From NCBI GenBank assembly GCA_015059105.1, contig SVBB01000006.1, forward strand, positions 1 to 64,000: a stretch of DNA of 64,000 nucleotides, given 5' to 3'. This document shows positions 54,129 through 61,990 of the stretch, piece after piece (positions within the stretch are counted from its first letter, which is position 1; each line of letters begins with the position of its first letter). Source of the stretch: Erysipelotrichaceae bacterium (GTDB taxonomy: Bacteria; Bacillota_I; Bacilli_A; RFN20; CAG-826). Made by a program: the position numbers and the translations under genes. The notes beneath the pieces were generated by a model. The model saw only the letters and a list, made by a program, of their open reading frames with translations, made no database searches and was not told the DNA's origin.

Positions 54129-55490
54129 TTATTTCTTAAGCATTAAAGGAATTAATGAAGAGATTAACCCGTAGGTCGTTGTTGGGAATGAGAATATCAT
54201 CTTTGATAAATCTCTCGCCTTCAATTTTTGATTGATGATAATCGTTAATAAGTCGAGATATTCTCCTGCACGGTTTGATAACATTGAAGCACCAACAAGT
54301 TCCTTTTTATTGTTGAAGATAAAGGTGATATGTTCATCGACTTCGTTTGCGTTAGCCCACGCCATCGTCTTACCGATTTCCACTTCTTCAACGCGGTAGC
54401 CAAGCTTCTTTGCTTCTTCGATAGAAACACCAACTTGACCGATGCGTGGTAATGTGAAGACGAGGTTTGGAACTACCGGATAGTTGATTTTTCTTTTTAA
54501 TGGAGCTGGTAAGAGAATATCAAGGGCGATGTAGTTGGATTCAAACTCCGCAGTTGGGGTGAGCTTTGGAATGGATTTATCGATGACATCACCAGAAGCA
54601 TAGATGTTTTTCACACTAGTTCTTAAGTGGCTATCAACCTTAATTCCACGAGCAGAATATTCAATGCCTAAGGCTTCTAAGTTAAGACCTTCCGCATTTG
54701 CTTTTCTACCAACTGCGACGAGGACGTAATTAGATTTGATTTCATCGCCTTCGCTTGTCTTTAAGATATATTCACCTTCTTTCACTTTTTCTAAAGAAGA
54801 AACATGTCTATTGAATAAGAAGTTTGCCCCTTCTTTCTTCATCTTTTCACTGACGTAGTTAACATATCTCTCTGGATATTGGTTGAGGGCTCTTGGAGCT
54901 AAATCAACGATATCAACTTTCTTACCAAGTGATAAGCAGATTGAAGCGAATTCCATACCGATGATACCCGCGCCAACAAAGGTGACATGATCAGGGATAT
55001 TATCTAGTGATAAGAAGTCTCTTGAATCCTTGAAATATTCTTTTCCTGGAATGTCGAGTGGGATATATGTTTGGCCTGTGCCGATGACGAAGTAATCCGC
55101 TTTATATTGTTTACCTGCAACATCAATCGTATGAGCGTCAACAAACTTTGCCGAACCTCTGATAACATCAAATCCAAATTGGGTGAATAAGCCGTTCAAA
55201 GCATCTGGCATTGAACCAATATATTGCTTTTTATACTGCATTAATTGGTTCCAGTTGATTTCCGCTTGCTTGGCTAAACCGATATTTTGATATCTATCTA
55301 ACGATTCTTTTAGTTCAATTGGGGAATCGAGCAATATTTTCGCGTCACAGCCATAGTTCGTGCATGTACCGCCTAATAAATCTTTTTCCACTAATGCGAC
55401 TTTCTTGCCTTGGAATTTGAGGATCAATGCCCCATGCCAGCAGGAATGTCCACTACCGATAAATATGACATCATATTTTTCCATAATCAT
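54129..55490 (-). CDS. FAD/NAD(P)-dependent disulfide oxidoreductase
   Basis: A 453-residue class I pyridine nucleotide-disulfide oxidoreductase. It has the FAD-binding IGSGHSCWHGA near the N-terminus, the redox CTNYGC in GGTCTNYGCDAK, NAD(P)-binding GAGIIGMEFA, FAD-binding YASGDVID, and a dimerisation domain. The usual GGTCxNxGCxPxK is altered (DAK for xPxK), and the C-terminal HxxxxE of lipoamide dehydrogenase/glutathione reductase is absent (ends PTTTYGLISSLIPLML), so the substrate is uncertain; a mercuric-reductase-like or low-molecular-weight-thiol reductase is possible. ATG 55490 overlaps the MarR stop (ATGA); ATG 55484 is also possible. Confidence 0.88.
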   Translation of the reverse strand: MIMEKYDVIFIGSGHSCWHGALILKFQGKKVALVEKDLLGGTCTNYGCDAKILLDSPIELKESLDRYQNIGLAKQAEINWNQLMQYKKQYIGSMPDALNGLFTQFGFDVIRGSAKFVDAHTIDVAGKQYKADYFVIGTGQTYIPLDIPGKEYFKDSRDFLSLDNIPDHVTFVGAGIIGMEFASICLSLGKKVDIVDLAPRALNQYPERYVNYVSEKMKKEGANFLFNRHVSSLEKVKEGEYILKTSEGDEIKSNYVLVAVGRKANAEGLNLEALGIEYSARGIKVDSHLRTSVKNIYASGDVIDKSIPKLTPTAEFESNYIALDILLPAPLKRKINYPVVPNLVFTLPRIGQVGVSIEEAKKLGYRVEEVEIGKTMAWANANEVDEHITFIFNNKKELVGASMLSNRAGEYLDLLTIIINQKLKARDLSKMIFSFPTTTYGLISSLIPLMLKK

Positions 55491-55927
55491 TTCTCTCCTT
55501 TTTCATCATCAAGTATCTTGTAAAGTATTTTATATAATAGTGTTGCTTCTTCTTCAGTGAGGTTGAACTCTGTCGCGATAGATGGTGGAACATCCACAGC
55601 TTTTTCCTTTAATTCTTCACCCTCTTTGGTCAATGAGATAATGATATTTCTTTTATCTTTTTTGTCTTTTTTAATGGAGATATATCCTTTTTCTTTTAAT
55701 CTTTTGATTAGTGGGGCTAATGTGTTCGATTTTAAGAATAATGATTCACATAATTCTTTTTCATTGACACTACCTTTTTCCCACATCACCATCATCACTA
55801 TGTACTGCGTATAGGTGAGGTTGAGATTATCGAGCAAAGGTTGATATCTTCTTAATATTTTATTCGCGACCGCATAAGTGGGGAAACAGAGTTGATTCTT
55901 GAGCAACAAGGAATCGTACTTGTCCAT
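55487..55927 (-). CDS. MarR-family regulator
   Basis: A 146-residue winged-helix repressor: LTYTQYIVMMVMWEKGSVNEKELCESLFLKSNTLAPLIKRLKEKGYI is the MarR core with the recognition helix and wing. A Cys at about residue 13 and another at 63 could sense oxidants as in the OhrR/MarR group. It lies between the flavodoxin-like and disulfide-reductase genes and probably controls them through the palindrome at 56377. Confidence 0.92.
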   Translation of the reverse strand: MDKYDSLLLKNQLCFPTYAVANKILRRYQPLLDNLNLTYTQYIVMMVMWEKGSVNEKELCESLFLKSNTLAPLIKRLKEKGYISIKKDKKDKRNIIISLTKEGEELKEKAVDVPPSIATEFNLTEEEATLLYKILYKILDDEKGEK

Positions 55928-55932
55928 TTTTA

Positions 55933-56346
55933 TTATTTGATAACCTCTTCTAAGAATTTATCGAGTTTTGCGAAGTCTTCCTCATTTGGTCTGCCTTTAT
56001 TTAAGAAGATCCAAGATGCAACTGTGTGGAATTCTTTTTCGGAAATTGGAATATTATATTCATCGCAAGTCTTTTTCACTGTTTTATAAGTGGAAGCACC
56101 AGAAGCAGCACTATTGACATTGATAACGCATTTAATGTTATCTTTGTTCGCCTTTAAGAATTCTTTGACTTCCTTATCGATATTTGCAGCATACATCGCG
56201 TTCACTAAGATCAATGTATCCACCACTTCTTCTAATGGATGGGTGACATCAAGAGCCTCAATGTTAATCTTGTTTTCAATGTGTTTAGCAATCTTTTCAG
56301 TATTGCCTTTCTTACTTTTTGTATAGTATCTAATCGCTACTTTCAT
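55933..56346 (-). CDS. Flavodoxin-like protein
   Basis: A 137-residue protein with the FMN phosphate loop YYTKSKKGNTEKIAKHI at residues 7-23 and the flavodoxin alternating beta-alpha order. It lacks the acidic C-terminal of electron-carrier flavodoxins. It is the first gene of the operon with MarR and a disulfide reductase, which suggests a role in redox stress. GGAGG precedes ATG 56346. Confidence 0.85.
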   Translation of the reverse strand: MKVAIRYYTKSKKGNTEKIAKHIENKINIEALDVTHPLEEVVDTLILVNAMYAANIDKEVKEFLKANKDNIKCVINVNSAASGASTYKTVKKTCDEYNIPISEKEFHTVASWIFLNKGRPNEEDFAKLDKFLEEVIK

Positions 56347-56376
56347 AAACGTAGCCTCCTATGTTACGAATAAATT

Positions 56377-56394
56377 ATATCGCGTACGACATAT
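56377..56394. promoter_or_regulatory. Palindromic MarR-type operator
   Basis: ATATCGCGTACGACATAT is an 18-bp imperfect palindrome (7 of 9 positions per arm) about 30 bp before the flavodoxin start, where a MarR dimer would block transcription. Confidence 0.5.
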
Positions 56395-56493
56395 TTTTGT
56401 AAATAGAATAATAATTAATTACCACACAACTCCTAACTGTAATTGTCGTAGAGGAGAGTAATTATCTATTTATAGTGTAATTACAATATAATT

Positions 56494-56699
56494 ATGTTAC
56501 AATTTGAATACGACGAATCAAAAAACATAGCAAAGACGAGGAACGATTTCTACTAATAGGTTTCAGTTATAAAGCGAATCTTCTAGTTGTCTGCTATTGT
56601 TATCGTCAAAGTGATACAGTAATTAGACTAATTTCTGCGAGGAAAGCAAATTCCAAAAAAAGAGAGGGATACAACAAAAACAATGAAAGCAAATTATGA
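56494..56699 (+). pseudogene. brnT: BrnT toxin remnant with internal deletion
   Basis: Reading from ATG 56494 gives MLQFEYDESKNIAK, the normal BrnT start, which then runs into a stop. In the +1-shifted frame from about 56537 the sequence resumes with EERFLLIGFSYKANLLVVCY and ISARKANSKKREGY, the normal BrnT C-terminal half with its active-site R/K residues. About 30 codons from the middle (with the His/Gly/Ser-Phe region) are missing and the frame changes. BrnT is an RNase toxin; this copy cannot make a full domain. It overlaps the start of the antitoxin gene. Confidence 0.75.
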
Positions 56700-56892
56700 T
56701 TTTTCAAAAGGGAAAAAGAATCCGTATATCAAACAATTAAAAAAGCAGGTCACAATAAACCTCAGCGAAGAAGTATTGGATTATTTTAAGGATTTATCTG
56801 AAAAGACCACTATTCCCTATCAAACATTAATAAACTTCTATCTTCTCGATTGTGTAAAAAACAAAAGAACGATTGAATCTATGTGGAAATAA
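56683..56892 (+). CDS. brnA: BrnA-like ribbon-helix-helix antitoxin
   Basis: A 69-residue protein with a CopG/BrnA ribbon-helix-helix (QVTINLSEEVLDYFKDLSEKTTIPYQTLINFYLLDC). BrnA binds BrnT and represses the operon. The partner upstream is decayed, so this is now an orphan antitoxin that may still bind DNA or neutralise BrnT from another locus. GAGAGGG-like purines lie before ATG 56683. Confidence 0.85.
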   Translation: MKANYDFSKGKKNPYIKQLKKQVTINLSEEVLDYFKDLSEKTTIPYQTLINFYLLDCVKNKRTIESMWK

Positions 56893-56921
56893 TATGTTTA
56901 ATATAATATCGCTTAAATACT

Positions 56922-56980
56922 AGATGACTTATTAATGAGTCATCTTTTTATATAAAAAAGACTCTAATGAGTCGTTTTTC
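56922..56980. terminator. Two terminator hairpins after brnA
   Basis: AGATGACT/AGTCATCT with a T run (56922-56950) ends the plus-strand antitoxin gene. GACTC/GAGTC flanked by A and T runs (56953-56980) can act in both directions, including for the ATPase gene at 57055. Confidence 0.75.
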
Positions 56981-57054
56981 GTATCCAGTCACTAATCACA
57001 ATTAGTAGGTTTAACTAATCCAAACAACTATAATGTGAAGATGCCTTAGTTTTA

Positions 57055-58089
57055 TCAAATATTAGGTTGGTTAGAAACAAACACATTAAATCGTGGCAAT
57101 GATAAAGATGCTTTACCGTATTCATTTCCTATAATCAAACCTCTTTTTATTAGACGATCTCGGTATACAGAAAAAGACTTAATATCAAACGGAACTTTTT
57201 TAATCAGTTCTTCAGTCGACATTTCATCTTTCTCAAAACACCTTAGTAGTTCTTTTTCGTTTTTTGGCAAAGCTGACCATATTTTGTCATATACATAAAT
57301 TGATAAATATTGATCAAGTTCATCATAAATCTTTTCAATTTTATTATATTTAGAGAAAAGATAACCAACCACTTGGTATGCAAAAGCATATCCTTTGGTT
57401 AATTCAGCCAAAGTCTCAATAGTTTCATGCTTTTCATTACTAAATATGGAAGAGTATTCCTTTATAATAGATTCTTTGTTTAAAGGGTGGAGTTCAATTT
57501 TAGGAGCGCGATACAAGAAAGTAAGATTTTTATTATTCTGCAAAGAATTCACATTCTCATAAAGACCGGTCATCAAAGTAAAGACAGGATAATCGCTTCT
57601 TAGCAGACTTTGAAAGTCATGTGCAAAAGAACGCATGTGTATATTGTTGGACGCCTCATCGATTGTAATCAATAGCTTTTTATTATGCTTCTTTAAAACA
57701 TTTAACATTTTTTCTAGAATGGTTTTTACATTAGAAACAGGCGTATCACCTTCAATTGAGAATCCAAATCCATGAAATGAGAACGAGAAAGATTTTGAAA
57801 GAAATAAATGTTTAACATGTGTATTCTCATATATTCCTGAGGCAATCTGTTCTAATATTTCACGATTAGGATTAATATCAACCACTACCCATTCTTTCTT
57901 CTCGGCAATATTTTTAGATACATTAGTCAACAAAACCGTTTTTCCAGAGCCTCTTACCCCGCTAATGATATAAATATGAGAGAGTGGAAAATCCAAGCAA
58001 AAGTCTCTACATATGTTTTCAGAAATATGTTCCCTATTTATGTAGCTTGATGGCAATTGACCAAAGGTCACTGTAAATATATTATCCAT
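57055..58089 (-). CDS. AAA ATPase with winged-helix C-terminus
   Basis: Residues about 40-55 hold Walker A (SGVRGSGKT), and about 140-147 Walker B (LLITIDEAS). The C-terminal 90 residues (LPKNEKELLRCFEKDEMSTEELIKKV...SFSVYRDRLIKRGLI) look like a winged helix. This is the ORC/Cdc6-like AAA_16/STAND arrangement found in many orphan or transposon-associated ATPases. It lies 34 bp after the HepT-like ORF on the same strand. Function unknown; defence or mobile-element control are possible. Confidence 0.8.
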   Translation of the reverse strand: MDNIFTVTFGQLPSSYINREHISENICRDFCLDFPLSHIYIISGVRGSGKTVLLTNVSKNIAEKKEWVVVDINPNREILEQIASGIYENTHVKHLFLSKSFSFSFHGFGFSIEGDTPVSNVKTILEKMLNVLKKHNKKLLITIDEASNNIHMRSFAHDFQSLLRSDYPVFTLMTGLYENVNSLQNNKNLTFLYRAPKIELHPLNKESIIKEYSSIFSNEKHETIETLAELTKGYAFAYQVVGYLFSKYNKIEKIYDELDQYLSIYVYDKIWSALPKNEKELLRCFEKDEMSTEELIKKVPFDIKSFSVYRDRLIKRGLIIGNEYGKASLSLPRFNVFVSNQPNI

Positions 58090-58103
58090 AGTGTGCTCCT
58101 CTT

Positions 58104-58151
58104 TTTGTTAGGTTTGTTAGGTTTTATTTTTTGTTAGGTTTGTTAGGTTTA
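58104..58151. repeat. Short tandem repeat at the end of the HepT-like ORF
   Basis: Two copies of a block of about 22 bp, each built from GTTAGGTTT units (58104-58126 and 58130-58151). Read on the minus strand it encodes the Asn-Lys-Pro repeats that replace the normal C-terminus of the HepT-like ORF. Confidence 0.75.
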
Positions 58152-58342
58152 TTGTAATAATTTAATGATAAAAAATCAATACGATTATGGTATCCATCCG
58201 TGGCAGTTATTCGAAAATTTCGAACAACTTGATTTTCGTTTAATTCAGCCGCCGAGAAAAGTTTCTTAAGATGGTAATTAATGGTTTTGATATTTTCATT
58301 TGCTTTTGAAGCGTAATATTGATCATTTTTCAAATTATCCAT
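58124..58342 (-). pseudogene. Truncated HepT/HEPN-like toxin
   Basis: The 72-residue ORF begins like DUF86/HepT proteins (DQYYASKANENIKTINYHLKKL...ELNENQVVRNF). The C-terminal half, with the R-x4-6-H RNase motif, is missing: the frame ends in Asn-Lys-Pro repeats. Full HepT proteins have about 110-140 residues. It overlaps the upstream MntA-like gene by 8 bp, the normal partner arrangement. It may be inactive; alternatively it is an unrelated small helical protein. Confidence 0.5.
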
Positions 58343-58814
58343 ATATTTTTATCCCGTCCTTCATAATTTCGCAGACTAATTCCAAATTGTTTTGTAAATT
58401 ATTGAACCTAATTAAATCAATCCTTTTATGTAGAACAGTTCGAATGGCTTCACTCAATCCAGCAAACTTTAATCCAGTAAGAGAAGTTGATACACATAAA
58501 TCTACATTGCTGTTGTCTTTTGCGTAGCCTTTTGCATAACTGCCAAACAGATAACAAAATTCAATTTTTCCTTTGTATTCGCTATCAAATAAAGAAGTTA
58601 ATTCGTTCTTAATTGTTTCTATTGAAAGCATTCCCTTATCTTCTGTAATTTCATATTTATTCATAAGCTTTTGAATCATTGACTCTCGCTTCAAAGAGTT
58701 ACCGTAATCATTATTATTTTCATAACGTATATACGTTCTTAAAGGAATACCAACACTACTAGCCGCCAAAGCTTGCGATATTTGATATTTATTTCTAATT
58801 TGTAAAAGAGTCAT
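58335..58814 (-). CDS. HTH-nucleotidyltransferase (MntA-like)
   Basis: Same architecture as the gene at 5957: an XRE-like HTH (IRNKYQISQALAASSVGIPLRTYIRYE) followed by a minimal nucleotidyltransferase domain with LFGSYAKGYAKDNSNVDLCV. The motif GS-x10-D-x-D here reads N-V-D, so the first metal-binding Asp is lost, while the gene at 5957 lost the second. It is paired with the truncated HepT-like ORF. GGAGA precedes ATG 58814. Given both changes, AMPylation activity is doubtful; DNA binding may remain. Confidence 0.82.
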   Translation of the reverse strand: MTLLQIRNKYQISQALAASSVGIPLRTYIRYENNNDYGNSLKRESMIQKLMNKYEITEDKGMLSIETIKNELTSLFDSEYKGKIEFCYLFGSYAKGYAKDNSNVDLCVSTSLTGLKFAGLSEAIRTVLHKRIDLIRFNNLQNNLELVCEIMKDGIKIYG

Positions 58815-58835
58815 ATTTCTATCTCCGATTGCATC

Positions 58836-58915
58836 CTATCATATTTGGCATACGTTTTCAACATATATATGCCATTTTGTCATATTATATTTAATATTCA
58901 TGCCATTTTGTCATA
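58836..58915. promoter_or_regulatory. Operator repeats upstream of the MntA-like gene
   Basis: A 16-bp direct repeat, ATGCCATTTTGTCATA, occurs at 58869-58884 and 58900-58915, exactly 31 bp (three helical turns) apart. An inverted half-site (TTTGGCATA) lies at 58843-58851 over the probable promoter (TTGAAA, 17 bp, TAGGAT on the minus strand). The TGGCA core matches the operator of the homologue at 6413-6473. In the rest of the 58815-59182 gap I see no gene. Confidence 0.6.
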
Positions 58916-59143
58916 CTTTAGTCATCATACATTGATAGACGCAATAACAACTTTTATTTATCAAGCCATTCCAAACCAGTGGTAGAAAGAATCGAGCCTT
59001 GTGCGGGGCATAACAAAACTCAATCTATCCTATCCTGCTTTTTTGGTGGATATGAGTGTACTTTTAGCCTGTTTTTACATCGTGACAGATGTCGTCGATA
59101 ATACCGATTCGGGCAAAAATGGCGATGTTTATTATATTTACAT

Positions 59144-59168
59144 AATAAAAACGACCGTTACAGGTCGT
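59144..59168 (-). terminator. Terminator after tRNA-Trp
   Basis: On the minus strand ACGACC and GGTCGT form a stem with a 6-base loop followed by TTTTATT, 14 bp after the tRNA 3' end. Confidence 0.75.
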
Positions 59169-59182
59169 CTCATTTTTAGCTG

Positions 59183-59256
59183 TGGCGGGGGCACAAGGAC
59201 TCGAACCCTGATTGACGGTTTTGGAGACCGCTGTACTACCTTTGTACGATACCCCC
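59183..59256 (-). tRNA. trnW: tRNA-Trp (anticodon CCA)
   Basis: The minus strand folds into a full cloverleaf: acceptor GGGGGTA/TGCCCCC, D arm GTAC/GTAC, anticodon arm GCGGT-CTCCAAA-ACCGT with anticodon CCA, T arm CAGGG-TTCGAGT-CCTTG, discriminator G and an encoded CCA end. It reads UGG only, in line with TGA stops elsewhere in the window. It lies 10 bp after yqeY and may share its transcript. Confidence 0.95.
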
Positions 59257-59266
59257 GTAGGAAATA

Positions 59267-59689
59267 TTATAAGTTCCTTGCGATAGAACTTACAAGAGAC
59301 ATGTCAACTTTTCCTGAAAAATTTGCTTTGAAATGCTTCATAATAGAAGGCACTGATTTGTCTTCAAGCTTGTTAATTTCCGCTCTGATTTCTTCTTCAG
59401 AGAGTTGACGTGGAAGATAAGCTTTTAATGTCTCTTCTTGTTTAGAAATAGAAGCGATTCTTTCAGTGTTATTAACTTTTACATATCCTTCTTTTTCATC
59501 GCTTAATTCTTTGATGACCTTTTGGATGATGCTTAAGAGTTCACTATCACCGATTTCTTTCCCTTGGGAACGGGCTTCAACTTCTTGGAGTTTATATTTA
59601 GTTAAAACGACAGATAATGCTGCACGCGCATCACTATCTCTATTTTTCATCGCTTCAATATTTGCTTTTTTGAGTTCATCAATCAACAT
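59267..59689 (-). CDS. yqeY: YqeY/GatB-like domain protein
   Basis: A 140-residue protein matching the YqeY family: IDELKKANIEAMKNRDSDARAALSVVLTKYKLQEVEAR at the N-terminus and the C-terminal ARNL tail typical of the tRNA-amidotransferase GatB tail fold. It may bind tRNA, but its role is not settled. The tRNA-Trp gene follows directly. Confidence 0.92.
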   Translation of the reverse strand: MLIDELKKANIEAMKNRDSDARAALSVVLTKYKLQEVEARSQGKEIGDSELLSIIQKVIKELSDEKEGYVKVNNTERIASISKQEETLKAYLPRQLSEEEIRAEINKLEDKSVPSIMKHFKANFSGKVDMSLVSSIARNL

Positions 59690-59800
59690 AAATATGTCCT
59701 CTGAGTGATTATTATACCAAAATATTTAATAAATTGAATATTTTTATTGTAGGATGAGGACAAAACAAAATATTATTTATACTAACGAGGTACAAAATAT

Positions 59801-61027
59801 ATGAACGAAAAGAAATTACAACAATACGCAGAACTCGTCGTCAAACAAGGTATTCACGTTGAAAAGGGTGAAGAAGTTTGGATTACGGGTGGTGTTGAAA
59901 ACTCAAAATTCATCGCGAAAGTCGTTGAAGAAAGTTATAAAGCCGGCGCGAAGAAAGTTGTCGTCGACTGGGTGTGCGATGCCACTGCAAGACTCAAATA
60001 CAAATATGAAACAGTCTCTGAACTCGGCAAAGTCCCACCATACCAATTAGCGAAATTCAAATATGCGGCGAAGAAATTACCATCCAGATTATATATCGAT
60101 GATGAAGATCCAGATGCATTCAAAGGTATCGATCCAACCAAGATGGCGAAAGCGAGAATGAAGTCTTATCCAAAAATTAAACCATATAGAGATGCGATGG
60201 ACGGCAAATACAAATGGTGTATCGCCGCGGTTCCTTCTAAAGCCTGGGCCAAGAAAATCTTCCCAGATGTTAACGAAGAAGAAGCGATGGAAAAATTATG
60301 GGAAGCCATCTTCTACACTTGCCGTGTTGAAGAAAGCGGCACTAATGATAACTGGGATAAACACAATGCATATTTAATTCAAAAGAGAGATTTATTAGGT
60401 TCCCTCAACCTCAAATATCTCGAATATAAATCATCCACTGGTACTGATTTCAAAATCGAACTCATCAAAGGTATCACCTGGGGTGCTGGCATTGAAAAAA
60501 CTAATCTTGGTAAAACATTCAATCCAAATATTCCAACTGAAGAAGTCTTCACCACTCCTCTTCAAGGAACTGGGGATGGCTTATTAGTAGCGACCAAACC
60601 ACTATCATACCAAGGTCAACTCATCGAAGATTTCTCCATCAGATTTGAAAATGGTAAAGCTGTTGAAGTCAAAGCGAAAAAAGGCCAACAACTCTTAGAA
60701 CATATGATCAAGATGGATGAGAACGCTTGTAAATTAGGCGAATGTGCCTTAGTCCCATATTCATCTCCAATCAACCAAAGCGGCATTCTCTTCTATAACA
60801 CATTATTCGATGAAAACGCAGTCTGCCACGTCGCCTTAGGAGCAGGATTTAAAGAACTCCTCCCTGATGGACCAGAGCTCACTACTGAGCAAGCTTATGA
60901 AAGAGGCATCAACGATTCAATGATTCATGTCGACTTCATGATTGGTTCTCCAGACTTATCCATCGTCGGCATCGATGAAAACGGCAAAAGAATTCAATTA
61001 TTTAAAGACGGCACTTGGGCTATTTAA
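59801..61027 (+). CDS. M29-family aminopeptidase (AmpS/PepS)
   Basis: A 408-residue metal-dependent aminopeptidase of the M29 group, with an N-terminal KLQQYAELVVKQGIHVEKGEEVWI, GTDFKIELIKGITWGAG, NIPTEEVFTTPL, and the C-terminal metal-site region AVCHVALGAGF...SMIHVDFMIGSPDLSIVGID. It removes N-terminal residues from peptides in the cytoplasm. GAGG lies upstream of ATG 59801, and a strong terminator follows. Confidence 0.93.
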   Translation: MNEKKLQQYAELVVKQGIHVEKGEEVWITGGVENSKFIAKVVEESYKAGAKKVVVDWVCDATARLKYKYETVSELGKVPPYQLAKFKYAAKKLPSRLYIDDEDPDAFKGIDPTKMAKARMKSYPKIKPYRDAMDGKYKWCIAAVPSKAWAKKIFPDVNEEEAMEKLWEAIFYTCRVEESGTNDNWDKHNAYLIQKRDLLGSLNLKYLEYKSSTGTDFKIELIKGITWGAGIEKTNLGKTFNPNIPTEEVFTTPLQGTGDGLLVATKPLSYQGQLIEDFSIRFENGKAVEVKAKKGQQLLEHMIKMDENACKLGECALVPYSSPINQSGILFYNTLFDENAVCHVALGAGFKELLPDGPELTTEQAYERGINDSMIHVDFMIGSPDLSIVGIDENGKRIQLFKDGTWAI

Positions 61028-61043
61028 TCAATTAATCAAAAAA

Positions 61044-61075
61044 TAGAAAAAGCGAGGTTTTTCTCGCTTTTTCTA
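61044..61075. terminator. Terminator of the aminopeptidase gene
   Basis: TAGAAAAAGCGAG and CTCGCTTTTTCTA form a perfect 13-bp stem around a 6-base loop. It can act in both directions, ending the convergent gene at 61088 too. Confidence 0.85.
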
Positions 61076-61087
61076 TGCAAATTTCAA

Positions 61088-61990
61088 TTATTTTATGTCT
61101 CGATGTTTTAAATAATAACGGATGGAATAAACGAATTCAAATGTTCCAAATCCAATCATTAAGACGACATAAACGATCGTATCAATTGGTAAGGAAGCAA
61201 GTCTTTCAAGTGGTAATACTGGAGAGATAGCAGAGATGAACTGCGTGTTATTCATACCGATTAAAACAATCGTTAATGATAAGGCAATTGATAAACCTAA
61301 GACTATTGAAGCATGGATGATTCCACCCTTAGGAGACTTACGATACACTCCAAAACTATATAAAGCAGTATGGGTCAATATAGCGATTGGAAGAAGCATC
61401 GCTACGTAGAACGGCCAAGTGAGATAAAGAGTTCTCCACTGGATGAATGCTGGGCCTAATAAATCCGCCCCTAAACGATAGAAGGCAAAGCACGTGAGAA
61501 GAGATAACGAGATTGTATATAAAACATACTTGAATGTTATCTTTCTTTTCTCTTCATCATCCTTCATCCATTTGTAAGCATTGTAATAACCGCCGATGGA
61601 GAAGAATAAAATCAATGTATGGGCGACTAAAGAAATCACCATATAGCCTTTAAATGGGTATGGGGAAAGTAAAGATGGATACACCAATGTGCCAGATAAA
61701 ATGCAAGAGGCAATACCTAATAAAGAGAACACCCCAAGAATAATCAAATAAGTAAGGGTCATTCTTTTCTTATATTTAGGTGTACGCACATAACGGATGA
61801 CATAAATAGAAGCGAGGATAAAGTCTAAAGTGAATATAAATCCTGGTAGGGATGAGATGACGTCTACCGTTATTTTTGACATCAACATATTCGCAACATC
61901 AGAGAACAACAAATTGAGACCATAGAAAGTTACTACGGAACCAACTAACACTAAAACGATTAATACGATTGCAGCGGTTTTCTTACTCAT
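61088..61990 (-). CDS. Polytopic membrane protein, unknown
   Basis: A 300-residue protein with about eight membrane segments separated by short loops. No signature is recognised. Its start overlaps the end of the phosphoesterase gene by 8 bp, so the two are co-translated. Confidence 0.75.
   Translation of the reverse strand: MSKKTAAIVLIVLVLVGSVVTFYGLNLLFSDVANMLMSKITVDVISSLPGFIFTLDFILASIYVIRYVRTPKYKKRMTLTYLIILGVFSLLGIASCILSGTLVYPSLLSPYPFKGYMVISLVAHTLILFFSIGGYYNAYKWMKDDEEKRKITFKYVLYTISLSLLTCFAFYRLGADLLGPAFIQWRTLYLTWPFYVAMLLPIAILTHTALYSFGVYRKSPKGGIIHASIVLGLSIALSLTIVLIGMNNTQFISAISPVLPLERLASLPIDTIVYVVLMIGFGTFEFVYSIRYYLKHRDIK

Noticed and set aside
58991-59006. Sequence TCGAGCCTTGTGC resembling part of the tRNA-Trp T arm, on the opposite strand
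   Set aside because: Only about 13 bases with one gap, no integrase or second copy; too short to call an attachment site.
59183-59256. Possible use of TGA as a tryptophan codon, as in mycoplasmas
   Set aside because: TGA is the stop of several genes here (for example MarR and the RelB-like gene), and the tRNA-Trp anticodon is CCA, which reads only UGG.
59001-59408. Plus-strand open frame of 135 codons
   Set aside because: It runs through the tRNA-Trp gene and the end of yqeY on the opposite strand and has no ribosome site.
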